A stretch of DNA of 64,000 nt from the NCBI GenBank assembly GCA_963691705.1, contig OY829541.1, positions 11,154,564-11,218,563 on the forward strand. The letters run 5' to 3'. The notes below the pieces were generated by a model. That model saw only the letters and a program-made list of their open reading frames with translations. It did no database searches and was not told the origin of the DNA. The stretch comes from Viola odorata. Taxonomy: Eukaryota > Streptophyta > Magnoliopsida > Malpighiales > Violaceae. Numbering within the stretch: position 1 is the first letter of the stretch; each line of letters opens with the position of its first letter. A program made the position numbers and the translations under genes. Shown here one piece after another: positions 21,382 through 34,084 of the stretch.

Positions 21382-21786
21382 TCAATAAAAGGAGGGGAAT
21401 AAGAGCCGCAACATTTCAATGTAGACCGGCAAGGTTGGATCCGTGAAGGTAAACATACTTGTAATTGGGAGCTTGTTCAGGTCGAAATCCCTCTCCCCTT
21501 TATACTTGGCTTCCATCAATCTCTCCTCAACCGATGGTTCGTTCAAGTCGAAATCATGAATCACCTTCTTCGATGTTGTACGCAACGTGGACTTGACACC
21601 TCTAAAATCAACAATTGCTTCCACACTTCCATCAATATCGTCGCCGGAGTCATCCACAATGAAATCAGCATCATCTGCGGCCTCTCCACCGTCTCCAATG
21701 GAATCTGGAACCACCATGTTCATGGAATCATCAAATTGAACAATGGATTCTTCTTCACAATCCTTCCAAAAGTCGAAGCTTTGCAT
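21382..21786 (-). CDS. DLN/EAR-motif accessory protein of mariner A (ORF3)
   Basis: An intact 134-residue acidic protein. I chose ATG 21786 because copies B and C start at the same place; the frame is open further upstream, but that part is not conserved. The N-terminal block SFDFWKDCEEESIVQFDDSM is followed by NMVVPDSIG, an Asp-rich linker, then VIHDFDLNEPSVEER and GERDFDLNKLPI. These are two DLNxxP-type EAR motifs, which in plant proteins recruit TOPLESS co-repressors. It ends with a helix, YIEMLRLLFPSFY. A CATATATATG box lies ~105 bases upstream. It converges on the transposase gene. A role in silencing or in damping transposition is inference; homologues are at 39282-39692 and 58807-62543. 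Confidence 0.75.
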   Translation of the reverse strand: MQSFDFWKDCEEESIVQFDDSMNMVVPDSIGDGGEAADDADFIVDDSGDDIDGSVEAIVDFRGVKSTLRTTSKKVIHDFDLNEPSVEERLMEAKYKGERDFDLNKLPITSMFTFTDPTLPVYIEMLRLLFPSFY

Positions 21787-22124
21787 GACCCAACTGGAGA
21801 AGGAGTAAAGAACCCTAATTTTGAAGGGAAGTGAATCGGAAACAGTGACTGGAAATAACTTCTCCATTGTTTTGTAATGAAGGTCATATATATGGGTTGG
21901 ACAATGAATGACTCCCCAATTTTCCATTCCCCCCCAAAATTCCCTCCGAAAATTCGAATGAAATTTCAATTCCTCTGCTTGCAATCGCCTCCGTGAGAGA
22001 GGAGAGAGGTCGAGGGTGAATTGGTAAGAAAATGGGGAAAGATTCATTGGAAAAGGAGAACGACGTTCTCTGGCGACCGCGAAAAAAAGGCTTAAACGAC
22101 CTATTTTGCCGACTGGAGGGAGTA

Positions 22125-23270
22125 ATAAAATTAAAAGACATTGCTTGGTTTGTGTTGTTTATGGCTTTGATAGAAATGAGTTGGGATTATATTGTTGGTG
22201 TTTGAGAAATGGAACCATTGCATTGTTTGAGCTGAGATTGTACCGTTGGTGCTTGTGAAATGAAGTATTAATTATATGCAATCTTTGTTTGCTGTAATTA
22301 AATTTTTGGCTCTTTTCCTTAGTCTTTTTAAAAAATATATATATATTTATATTTTTTTCAAATTTGATGCACATATTAGTGTAGTCTGACGTTGTTTTTC
22401 TATAATTCAAACACGATGCATGTTATTTTTAATGATCAATTTGGACCGATTAAGCAAATATATAACATGAGGTATAAATATAAGAGTCTATTTTACCTTT
22501 TTTTTCCAAAAGAGTAGTAGTTTTTTTTGTGCGTGTAAAGGAATGAATCTAAGAGGACGATATATATATGATTTTGTGCTATGCATTATTTTTTGGATAA
22601 AATTTGAGTGATTCTTGAAATAAGTTGATAGAGTGTGCTTTTAATAAATATAATTTAGTTTTCAAAAAATTACACGGTTAATAACAAAAGCTAACAATTT
22701 GTGTGAATTTTAACTTTTTTTATTAATTTTTTATGGACATTAAATGAATACAATAATTATATCATAGAAAAAAAACGTCAAATACATACACTTATAAAAT
22801 GCTAAAAAAGATACAAATTGTTAATTTTTCCTTATTATAAACGTAATTTTTGAAAAATAAATGTAATTTTTAAACCATTAAATTATACTCCATGTATTTG
22901 AGTTTGATAAAGCCCCAAAAATGACGTCGCATACTAATTAAAAGTACACTCTAATTGCCTCCTAATATTTGTAAGACAAGTTTGAACAAGTAATTGAGAA
23001 ATTAAAGACTCTTTTGCAGATTTGAAGAAAAAGTGTGGGACTAGTTTATTTTTTAATTTGTTGATGGTGTGGCATTGTCGCAAAAGCACCTCCAATTGCA
23101 TTGTAAGGTTGTACGAAAAGCCCAACTACAGAAACCAGGCCAGTCAAAAGTCCAAATAAGTACCCAAATTTAGTTTCTCAATTCTTGAAAATTGATATTT
23201 TTGCAATATGTGCATACACATGATTGCTGATGATTGTATAAAATTCGGCAAATGCAAAAAAAAAATATTT
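22125..23270. other. AT-rich intergenic DNA
   Basis: I see no gene, RNA gene or bounded element here; sequence is mostly A/T with short homopolymers. Confidence 0.6.
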
Positions 23271-26200
23271 GCATTCTATGTAATAAATTGATTTGGTATC
23301 TGTACTAATTTTTTTTTTAAAAGATATTTGTACTGAAAAGGTTGTTCACATTTGGCACTTCACCTTAACGCCGTTCATCAAAAGCTGTTAAGTGTCCGAT
23401 GTAGCATGACACGTCAGATGCCACGTGCGTGTTTACTGACGTGCCACGTCTGCAATTTGGACCCGTGGGGAGAGAAACGGGTCGGGTCAACGACTTTAAA
23501 ATTTTCTTTTTTTATTTCACTTCGGGCCTGTTTGGCGTTCCGGTTCTAGCTGGAAAAGTTCAGTGGGGAAAATTTCAGTTTGCAAAAATCAGTTTCAGAC
23601 TTTTGCAAAACGGAGTATGTTGTTTGGTAAATGTTTGTTAAAAGTTTTGTGGGGAAACCAGAAGTTGTTTTTGGTGTTTGGTAAAAACTGTTTTAAAACT
23701 ATGGTTGAGATGTAAAATGACCATAAAGGGCATAATTCATTTCAAGTGTTAGAATTAATTTTTTTAGTATCTTTATATACATTTTTAATCAATTTATTTA
23801 TAATCTAATATCTACCACCTAATATTTATCTAATATCATAAATAAATTAAATTTATTAATACCATAAAAAATATAAGTTATTAATACCATGGTTTAAAGC
23901 ATTATATTAAATTTTTTGCAAACTCTATATAGATATTTTTAATCAATATCTTTCTGTAAACAAATAATTAACATTTTATTTATAATAAAAAATTATGCTA
24001 CAATTTTGTTCCAACAACACTTTTTTTAATGAAAAAAATTAATGTGATTATTTTCTTTGATTTGCAAAGACTAATAAACTAATAAATATATTTGTTGCGA
24101 AAAAATTACAGTTAATATATTCATTTTAATCTTTATATATTTTGTATCATAAAATGTAAAAAAATATCGCGTAATAAATTGAGACTGGCGTCATGACGCC
24201 TCGCCCTGGCGTGAAAAATGAAATTCCTTCATTTTTCACTACCAGTTATATTCCACAATAGCAGGAAAATTGAAATATACTTGAACAACTTAAATTCCAA
24301 ATGCATGGATTGGTGACAAGATTGCATGTTTCATGTACAGCTTAAAACTTAAAAAGAGAAAAAAGATCACAAAGATACAACTAAGAGTTCATGGCCAGCA
24401 CCAAGGCAGCAAATGTACAATTCTCCATGGGAGTTGGCTCTATGACATCTCCTTTTCCTATACAAAGGTACAATAAACCTCAATGAAAATGCTCATTTCT
24501 GTTTATACTACAAAACAAAGCTCGGCAAGTGACTCATAAACACTAAGCTCACTTACGAGTAGCCTTCATCAATTACCTTTTAAGTATCTGTCAGCCTAAG
24601 CCTCAAGGGTTAGAGTTTTCTTCTTCTTCTTGTGATATTAGCACAACAATGATACTCGAACAAACAAATAAGTACTCTTTTTGAACTTCTCCCAACTCAT
24701 GTCAAGTTCTTCCCTCCTCATTTCATATTCCAAGCATCTGAAAATAAAACAAACAATTGAGTGGAGTCTCTAGCAATGGCATATCTTTTCTAATTGAGCA
24801 AAACTTGCATAAAACTAATTATTCCACTATATATAGTAAATAAAAGTAGTTGTTGCACCATATATGTATATATGAACAATTTAAATTCATATGCAGATAC
24901 ACTTACCTCGTAAAGGTTAGTGCTATTATCAACATTATTTCAAACTACAACCAAACATTTACCAAAGGAAGAAATGAACTGTATCCAAATGCTAAGCAGG
25001 TTTGGCCCAATTACAATACAACAGAGCACATCATGGCAATCTCTTCTCCCTATAGTGTCATTGTAGGGTCAGACCATGGCAAACACTAGACTTGAAGATA
25101 AAAAGAAAATATTTGCATTGTAGTAAACTACTTGGTGCTGGAAGAAGACTGATTCTAATACCCCTAACTAGTTTGAAAAAACAAAAGATAGAAAAAATCA
25201 GTCTGCTCTCATACAGCTCAAAACTTTCTAACTAATTCACTGGAAGTTCATAGCATTTGACTAAACACTGCATTCAACTTCTCAATGCTCAAAGCCTACT
25301 TCTCTCCTGTACATGCGCATTAGGACTATCATTAAGCTAACTAGCAATTAGCAATCACAACAATAATAATCCCAGATTTAAGTCACTAAATTTGGAGACT
25401 CTCTCTGAAGCAAAATACAAATAAAGATTATTACTTTCAGCTCAATCCCGCGCGTGGAATTCACAAGCTAAAATGCATATTCACCCTAGAGAAATCAGTG
25501 AACTTAGAATCACATACCAATCAATTTCTACATATCCTATACAGCATCCCAGATGTCAGGTTAATGCAATCACAACACTCCAGCATCATAGTCATGAACT
25601 TCACAACAAAGCAATAGAACATCAGATACATTTAGATTTGCCTAAAGGCGTATACATAATAGCCTATGATAGCCATCAAAAGCTCATGGCAAGACTCAAC
25701 CCATCTGGTTAAAATGCCTTGCATATTCCATCAAAAAATACAACATAAGAAAATACCTCAAACTGAAATGATTACAATAATCACAATCAGCATATGGAAT
25801 ACCCTTATTCATTCATACATGGTATATACTTAAGTCCCATCAACAAAAAAAAAATGAGGATGGATGTACTAGGCACAACATTACCAATAAAACATGTCAT
25901 TTGGCCCAACAAAATAAAAACCTAGGTCGCAAAACTTAATTGAAAAAGGCAGTAACGGAAGGGAAGTCGTTAGTGGTTGCCATGACAGCAAGTGCAGCAG
26001 CAGCAAATATAAATGAGCACAGAGCAAATCTACAATTTTCCAGAACAAATCCAAGGTCGATTTTCTACAGCATTGAAATACCAAAACAAGAACAAGTATA
26101 GGAGAGCTTACGTTGATGACGACGATGGAGATGAGAGTTTCCTCAGTCGGTGACAATGACGGTGACGACGATGCTGAGAGAGGCGGCGAGAGTTTCGGAT

Positions 26201-27594
26201 TTGGGGATTTTTGATTTTGGAAAGATTTGGCGGATTATTTATGAAATTGATCAATGAGTTTTGTTTGTATAGATGTAAAGATTGATGGGTGAAATTTTGA
26301 GGGAAATTAGGTAGGATTTGAGTGGAAAACGAAGAAGAAATTGATTTGGAGAGGAGGGAGTGCGGTTGGAGGAGAGAGAATCTAAAAAAATGAGGAAGAA
26401 CATATAAATATATACCGGGTATAATTACAATTCTTTCAAGCTTTAAGGACATTTTTGTCCACTTAAAATCAGAGATCTCCTCCCCGTGTTTTGCCAAAAC
26501 CTTTGGTTTTGACTGCTGGAGCATTTTACTCCAGCCCAAAACCAAAGAAAATCTTGGTTTTGAAACCAAACTTCCTAAGAAGCTGGTTACAAAAGGAGGA
26601 TAACCAAACATCAAAGTGTGGCTTCTTGGTTTCAAAACCTCATTTTTGAAACCAAACTAGAATGCCAAACGCCTACTTCATCTTCTTCCCCTCTCTGTCT
26701 CTGCCCTTCCTTTACCAAAATAAGCATTCCCTACCTTTTGAAACATCATAGCTTCACCATCGTTTCAAAATTGCAATTTCATTTCCAGTATTGTTTTTAC
26801 TTTGTTTCACAGAAGAAATAAAAACCTATTTCAACTTCACCGAACCCATAAATAATGATTTATCTTTTTTCTTAACAGAAAAATTAAAAAAGAAAATCTG
26901 CTTTAAACTCAAGGTAAAACAAAATTTCTAAATTATATCTTGCAGTCATTGAAACTCAAGAAAACCTACTATGCGACGTCGTTTTTGGGGCTGTTTTGGT
27001 CAGAGTTTGGGGCTGTTTTGGGTTGGATTTTGGGGCTCGGGTATGGCGGTGGTTTTGGTAGTTGGGATTGGGTTGGAGGTGTCGGCGGTTGTGATGGGTT
27101 TGTGGTGATTAATGGCAGCTAATGTGGCGGTCGGCGGTGAGAGGGAGCGAGATGAGATGAGATGAGATAGGGATTTTGATGAAATTTATCACCTTGTGTT
27201 CGATTGATTGAATGAGTGAGGGAATTTTATGGAAAGGGCAGACAGTAGGTAGGATGCGAGAAGAGAGCGAAACGAGCGAGATGAGTGAGATGAGAGTGAA
27301 AAAGTTATATGCGACTTTTTCCAAAACGACGTCGCTTGTCAGCAAGCACGGGTCCAATTTTAAAGTCGTTGACCCGACCCGTTTCTTCTCCCCACGGGTC
27401 CAAATTGCAGACGTGACATGCCACATCAGCAAGTACACGCGTGATATCTGATGTGTTATGCCATGTTGGACAGTTAATGTCTTTCGATGGACGGCGTTAA
27501 GATGAGGTAACAAATATGAACAATTTTTTGAGTACAAATACTTTTTAAAAGCAAAAAACAGTATAGGTACCAAATCAATCCATTAAATAGAATA
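23271..27594. mobile_element. Mutator-like element with ~235-base terminal inverted repeats
   Basis: 23271-23501 is the inverted complement of about 27352-27594. Both ends share GATTTGGTA, AACGGCGTTAAG / CTTAACGCCGTT, the ACGTCTGCAATTTGGACCCG block and CGGGTCGGGTCAACGACTTT. Terminal repeats this long are characteristic of MULEs. I cannot see a 9-base target duplication, so the outermost bases are approximate. There is no MURA transposase inside. The interior contains a spliced minus-strand gene fragment (24640-26390), so a Pack-MULE-type carrier is likely. A possible further insertion begins GGGCCTGTTTGGCGTTC (23524) and ends GAATGCCAAACGCC (26659-26672). Confidence 0.7.
24640..26390 (-). pseudogene. 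Captured spliced gene fragment of unknown identity
   Basis: In minus sense, about 26390-26114 looks like a pyrimidine-rich 5' UTR/first exon without ATG, ending ATCAAC at a GTAAGCTC donor. A ~1.37-kb intron follows, ending TTTTATTTTCAG near 24739. The next exon reads CLEYEMRREELDMSWEKFKK before a stop. Both splice borders are canonical, which indicates sequence taken from a real host gene. I do not recognise the protein. Confidence 0.35.
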
Positions 27595-27744
27595 CAGTTG
27601 TCTTGCCTTATAAAATACTAGTAGCATCAGACCAAAAAAAGACAAGCTAAGGTGAAAATGCAAACCTACTGTCACCAATTTTCATTAACAGAAAAAAGAT
27701 GGAGATAAATTAAATAAGAAAAGAAAATAAGAAACTACAGCTCA

Positions 27745-29082
27745 CTAGGAAATGTGAGGAGTGATAGAATCATCAAAAAAAAGTTCAGGCCAATATGATA
27801 CTCCTCCTCCTCCTCCTCCTCCATAGCTAGAAGTAGTAGTGCTGCTGGCATCTCCTGGATTGATGCATATGGAAGTATCGGCCGGCGCGGGGGTGGCCAT
27901 TGGTGGAACAGAAGGAGTACTAGTACAGCTGGGTGATGGATCGTACATATTGCTCCATACGAATGAATCAGAATGGTTGTTTTTCTCATTATCTAGTCTG
28001 GTAATTGTAGTGGTATTTAAATGAGGTGATTGAGAACTGAAAGGAACTTGTGGGCCACACAATTGAGGCAACTGAAAGGGACTGATTATTGGATGATCAT
28101 GATCATGGTCATGATGGAGTGGTTGATCAGAAGAATTAGTTGTAATTACCTGATGATCATTTTCTAGATTGCTATTCAAGAAATTGGTGAGAACATCCAT
28201 ATTGTCATTATTGATACTGACATTATAATTGCCACTTTCAGAGGCGTAGGAGTTAGTGGATGCTGCAGATTGGATCATGAGGAGATAATGTAAGGTTGGA
28301 TCAATATGGTTCATGATTTGTGGTGGTGATGATGATGGTGATGGTGATGAAGATGAGTGCATATTGATGAGGTGATCTCTAAGGTTTGCAAGAGCAAAGA
28401 GAGTAGGTAAGCTTGCAAACAGGTGATGATCAGTTCGTGGCTGGTGGGTCATTGGATCAAAACCCATCTGAATCAGCTTCTTCCTCAAATGAGTGTTCCA
28501 AAAGTTCTTGATTTCGTTGTCGGTCCGGCCCGGAAGATGAGTTGCAATAGATGACCATCTTCATCATCACAACATACAAGATCGATCAATTAGTTTAGAA
28601 TGGATCAAGAAAGTGCTAACTAAAAGATGAATGCTAACTAAAAGATCAATTAGTTTATAATTCTTACTTGTTTCCAAGAATGGAATGGAGGTTTAGAATT
28701 GTTTGCTCTTCTTCTTGAGAGAACTTGCCTCTTTTTATGTCTGGTCTTAAGTAGTTTGTCCACCTTAACCTACAGCTCTTCCCACATCGATTGAGCCCTA
28801 CAAGTTCAGAGAAACCAAAGGGCAAAGCATTAACATTATACATACTGTTACGTCCAAAAACTGGATCTGACTTGCCGTATTATGCTTAAAAAATAAAAGA
28901 GAGTGGTCGGATTATTAAACTATTTATAAAATTATATGTATATATATACCTGCAAGCTTTGGAAGAGCTCTCCAACTTCCATGGCCATGTTTGTTGATGT
29001 GATGAACAAGTTTCTCATCTTCTTCAGGTGTCCATGGTCCTTTCTTGAGGCCATTCTCATCACAACCTGGAGACCTCCCCAT
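27745..29082 (-). CDS. R2R3-MYB transcription factor (suberin-associated MYB clade likely)
   Basis: Three exons, 29082-28950 (133 bases), 28797-28668 (130) and 28558-27745 (814), give a 358-residue protein; 133/130 is the classic R2R3-MYB exon pattern. It starts [21 protein letters not shown]2 has its three spaced Trp ([23 protein letters not shown]). R3 has Phe/Trp/Trp ([36 protein letters not shown]). After the repeats comes [17 protein letters not shown], then [15 protein letters not shown], as in the MYB9/39/53/92/93/107 group of cork/suberin regulators. The C-terminal half is Asn/Ser/His-rich with a (Gly)7 run near the end. All splice borders are GT..AG and there is no break. The exact orthologue cannot be fixed by eye. 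Confidence 0.93.
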
Positions 29083-29169
29083 TTGATTTTTATATTTTCT
29101 CTAGTTTTTACTTTCTTTTTCCTTTTTTTCTTCCTTTGGTGTTGATGAGATCGAGGCTCAACTACTACT

Positions 29170-29179
29170 ATTTATATAC
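29170..29179 (-). promoter_or_regulatory. TATA box of the MYB gene
   Basis: TATATAAATA in minus sense, ~90 bases upstream of the MYB start codon. Confidence 0.65.
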
Positions 29180-29182
29180 ACA

Positions 29183-30018
29183 ATGTAGCTCCCATATGTG
29201 TCTTAATTATCAAAATATATGTATACATATATCAAACTTAATTTCAACTTTTAAAAATGTCCACAACTTTTACTGGAAGATATGGACTAGTGCTCTGCAG
29301 TAAATTAATGTTTTTGAGCTTCTCCCCTCCCACACGCAAATGTTGGAAACTCTTTAAATTGACTGATCAAATTAATAAGATTTTCTTACGTCAATTTTGA
29401 TCGACTAATTTCAAATGTAGTTAGTTATTCCTTCATTAGATATGTTCTCTAGCTTGAAACTAGCGCAACCTAATATACCTTCTCGTAAATATTTGATTAA
29501 GTACGAAGTGACATGATTCAAACTCTTAATAGAGGTTTGACTACCAAGTTAATCAATAAATCATTCCACTCAAAAGTATTTATATAGTTTTTATGCATAC
29601 CTCGTCAAGCCAAAGCATTTTGGACTTAAAACTTTCTTACTTATGTTGAATTAATTTCTAATTAAATATTGAATAGTAAGATTCGAACTTTACATCGTTT
29701 GGTTATAAACTCTCTAATATCATGTTAAAAAATGAATCTTATGTCGAACAAAAATACCAATAATATCTGAATAATCGATTAAACATCATTTAATGAATCT
29801 CATTTCACACAATTCACACAATTAAATTAAGAGAAACTTAAAACTAAGAAGTTGTCTGAATAATTTGTTAGTAAATGTTTAATCCTAATTATAAGAAAAA
29901 ATGAGCACTTCAATTCGAAATAATAATATAAAAAAAACTATGAAAAAACTATAATTTGCATCAAACATGAAAGGTTAGGGTTGGTCAAAAGAAAGTCATT
30001 TCATGCACACAACACGCA

Positions 30019-30054
<36 letters not shown>

Positions 30055-31777
30055 TATGGAATCTTTGATCATTGTTAGTTTGCATGGCATCAAATGTTTT
30101 ATCACACAAAACAATTAATATTATTTATATATATAAAATTTCCGATCGATTTCATTAATTGAAAAAACAAGGGAATCAAAGCATATAATGGATTTTGTGT
30201 TTGGAATATGTGTAAATTTTAACTTATACGTACGTACGTGGCATGAGGCATGAATGACAATGAAGTTGCATAAATAAGACAATATTCCGTGGCATGAATA
30301 ATCTTTATAAAATGGAATACCTGAAGAATCCAAGCAAAGCAATAAAAAAACCTACACACAATATTTTTCCATGGATATTATTTCTCATCAATGTTATATA
30401 TACTATCGGTGAAAGAATCCATTCCATGCATACCGACATGACCACTTTAACTCTTACTCACTATTTCTACTCTCTCTTTTATCTAGCTGATTAGCTTATT
30501 AAATTATGTTCTGGTTAACACATATCGTTAGTAGGAGTAGTTTTGCCCCAACCTTTTATGTACGTAGGAGATGGTTGCATTTTTTTACCATTGTTTGTGA
30601 AGTAATTATAAATGTTGGGTTAGGAGAGAATTTAAATTGTCTCTTAATACGCCAATTTAATGAATACGAACACATTAAATTGGTTCTGTTATCGTGAGAT
30701 TCAAAATACTTATATTTCGCCAATGGACTTATAACTTGCTCATTAGTTGTCTTATTATGGTAACTTGAAAATACTAGTAATTAGAATTCAAATTTTTATC
30801 TATTAAAAATACTTATATATAATTTAGACCCTGAAATAAAATGCTTAAACTATGTTGACTATAATTGTCCATGATCATCATTAGAGATTTTTCGTACACA
30901 TTTTTATAGGGAAAACTTATCAGAGATCTCACTAATATAGCATGTGGGGTAATTTCCTAAATGTCACACCTCATTGTTGTTTGATTATATTTTTCTTAAT
31001 ATTTATAGTTTTTTCTTTAAAAAAATTGACGCACAACACAAGAAACCCAAAAATCTTTGGTGTACGAGAAAAAAAAAGAATTGAGTAAGAGAAGAAATGC
31101 GTACATTAATTAAAGAGACATTATATTAAATAAAAGATGCATTATATTAATGAAGGATGTGATATTTTGACCCGGTTAGAGCCTTAGAGGTGAGTTGGTG
31201 TAGCAAACATCCCTTAATTCCCACAAAATCTACAAAAAAATTGATACATATAATTAATTATTCTTAATTAATTGTCTTTATTCTCTTTGTACTGTTACGG
31301 ATTTTCTTAATTACTACTAAATTGAAATAAATTGTTAGCTATTGTGACAAGCCAACATTTTCAAATCTTGGCTGCGTATGCATCAACAACCTTCAACAAA
31401 TAGCTTTCTGATTTATATATTTAAAGAACTAATTGAACTCAACATAAATCATTATCGTGCAACAACTTGCCACGTTTCTAAAATTAAATAATTATCTAAC
31501 ATTATTTTGTACTAATTGAGTATTTTTATTAATTGCATGTTTTAGCGGTCCTCGTATAATTTGTAACTAATGTAACTAGTTAATTTTGTAACTTTTTTTG
31601 AGATTGATGACGTGTTAGTAACGTGCTATGCTACATGACACATTGGTGCCATGCAATATCGATCGGACATATGTGGACCTATTTTCCACTATCCATCGTG
31701 GCATCAACATGGCTTTTACATTACTAGCATGTCAGCACATATAGCCGGTAGGAAATTATGAAGGGACTAGATTAATC

Positions 31778-31821
<44 letters not shown>

Positions 31822-33039
31822 GGGTTTTGCATCCTAAATCTATTAAACATGTAGGTATTCATTGTCGAGCCACTATTATAGACGTATGTTCTCCATTTAA
31901 ATGTGAATGAGGAAGCATTAATTGACTATAATTTATCAACTTCGACATTCACTGTAAGTGTCAAATACCAACAGCCAAATTGACTCATAATTTTCGAACT
32001 TAATTACTTCTTATCGATCGGTATGAGGTTAACGCATAGGTATAGTTTGATGAGAGGGCCACTGATGTCACTCACCCAGCTTGATCATATTCATGGCTTT
32101 GAATTTCAAGAGTCAGATAAATAGCTGATTTTCCTCCTTAATACTCCCTCTAAGTTTTTTTAGTTCTCATTTTTTCAGATAATCATTACTTGTTAATTAT
32201 GGAGTGATTATTGAAAGTATGCCAACAACATATTTTAAATTTTTGACCAATCAAAATGCAACATTTTTTGTCAATTATAAAGTAATTAAGAGTGTTTAGA
32301 GATAACTATGTAAACAATTACTTTTAATCATTTTGAAAACTAAAAATGGATCGACAACTAACTCTCCCATTCTATTTTCTCTAAAAACGACAATTAAAAA
32401 TACTGACAGGGAATAGTAGTACTTCTCAAACTCGCACCATTTTTGATTTAGAAATGTGTTTGGTTGAAATAAATTTTAATATTATTTTTTTGTTTTGATA
32501 AAAATGACGACAAATAGAATTAATTTGAAACCTTATCCTTCATACTTTGAATTATATTACTCAATGATAATTTAATAGGACTTAGTTAGTTGATTCGCAA
32601 TAATGTAATGGAAGGATGGAAGGAATTTAAGCTTTTGTACATGTTTAACCATTACAAGGAATGCATTTTTTTTTCAATGTAATGGTTTCAAGGAAGCTTT
32701 CATACGCAAAGTAATTTTTAAATTTTGTTTAAGTAATTTAATTCAATTTTAGCAGTCAATAATATAAGATTAGTTAAATTATTTGATGCTATTAATTAAA
32801 TATAGTTGCTATTAATCAATTAATTATCTGATCAAATTAAGAGTAACTTGTGTAGAGCGATTCTCGTGGGTCACCTAATCGGAGACTATCAAAGATTATA
32901 AAGAAATTAATTAATTGCAAGAATATATATATTTGGTTGACTTGCTTTAGTCCAAACAAGTAAATAGGTTCAACTCCTTCACTAATATCGCTTTATCAAA
33001 AAAAAAAAATTTCCAAAAATCAAGCTTAATTAAAAAGTC
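29183..33039. other. AT-rich MYB upstream and intergenic region with microsatellites
   Basis: No gene seen in 3.9 kb. It contains a (CATA)n tract at 30017-30046 and a (TA)n tract at 31780-31818. The proximal ~1 kb is presumably the MYB promoter. Confidence 0.6.
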
Positions 33040-33042
33040 TTA

Positions 33043-34084
33043 GACCATCCACAGCACACTTGACACCCATCACATCAGCTTAACACCCAACCAAATCATC
33101 ACTTAGGCTACCCACAGCAGGGGAGCATTGAGGGTGTTTTTCCCTCCAGCAGAGAGTTTTTCACGTGTTAATGGTCCAACAGGATCGAGCGGGTGTCAAA
33201 GCGTTTTTCTGACAGTGGCGTTCCCACTGTCAGCCCATTTAAAAATAAATAAAATGAGTTGGACGAATGCTGCCATTCGTCCAACTTATTATATTTTTCC
33301 CCCTCATTTTTTAAATGGGCTTTTTTATAATAAATACTGAAAATAATTTTATAAAAAATATACCATTATTTTTAATTTTTTGAGATCTATAAATAGAGAC
33401 TAGGTTTGTATTATTTGGATACTAAAAAAAATTAGAATTTTTTACATTTTCTTCTATTTTTTATTTTTAAATGCCTTTTTTAATAATAATTACTCAAAAT
33501 AATTTATAAAAAATATACCATTATTTTTAATTTTTTGAGATCTATAAATTGAGACTAGGTTTGTATTATTTGGACACTAAAAAAAATCTTTTTTTTTACA
33601 TTTTTTTTATTTTGCAAGTTTACCGGTTTATTTTGTGTATTTCTCAAGTTTACCAGTTTATTGTGTGTGTATTTTCTTGTTCGTTTGCAATAATCTCTAT
33701 ATGTTTGATTTACTGAGTGATAAATAATATCGTGTGTTACTCTTAAAAAATATTATATTATTTATTGTATTAAAAAAGTATAGATTTTTTGAAATCTGAA
33801 AAAAATTATGAAATTTAATTAATTTATATAAAAAAATTATTTATTATTTATTATATTATAAAAAGTAATTATTATAGTAATTATAAATTTAATAAGAAAA
33901 AGATAAAAAATATGGTGGGTATATGATTAAATGATGTGGAAGGGAGAGAAAATATTTAACACCCTGAATAACACCCTGCTGTGAGAAGTGGGTGTTAAAT
34001 GGTTTTTGGTTGGGTGTTAAAGCTGATGTGGCAGTGAGAGAAAGTGAATAACACCCAAATTTAACACCCGCTGTTGTGGACGGT
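33043..34084. mobile_element. Deletion derivative (MITE-like) of the same Harbinger family
   Basis: It starts GACCATCCACAGCA after TTA and ends CTGTTGTGGACGGTC before TTA (34085-34087). Subterminal inverted blocks share CACATCAGC(T)TTAACACCCAA. Its interior duplicates sequence near the ORF1 end of the full element (GAGACTAGGTTTGTATTATT-like, twice at ~33400 and ~33550) and near the transposase end. It encodes nothing. Two hairpins lie at 33209-33233 and 33257-33284. Confidence 0.65.

Larger units (their letters stand above)
18333..22122 (+). mobile_element. Mariner-like DNA transposon A
   Basis: The 3790-base element is bounded by near-perfect inverted repeats of ~33 bases. The left repeat begins CTCCCTCCAGTCGGCAAA at 18333, and its inverse ends at 22122. 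A TA dinucleotide duplication flanks it (18331-18332, 22123-22124). CTCCCTCC ends and TA targets are the signature of plant mariner/Stowaway elements, such as the Vulmar type. It encodes a spliced DD39D transposase on plus and a convergent small DLN-motif protein on minus. The helical accessory gene present in copies B and C is missing; 20402-21381 holds no gene. Confidence 0.95.

Noticed and set aside
26108..26635. Minus-strand open frame of 175 codons across the Mutator-like interior
   Set aside because: It spans pyrimidine-rich UTR-like sequence and a repeat end, has low-complexity composition and crosses a likely splice donor; no domain.
30017..31818. Short regular repeats that might suggest a repeat array of interest such as CRISPR
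   Set aside because: They are simple CATA and TA microsatellites without spacers, in a eukaryotic genome.
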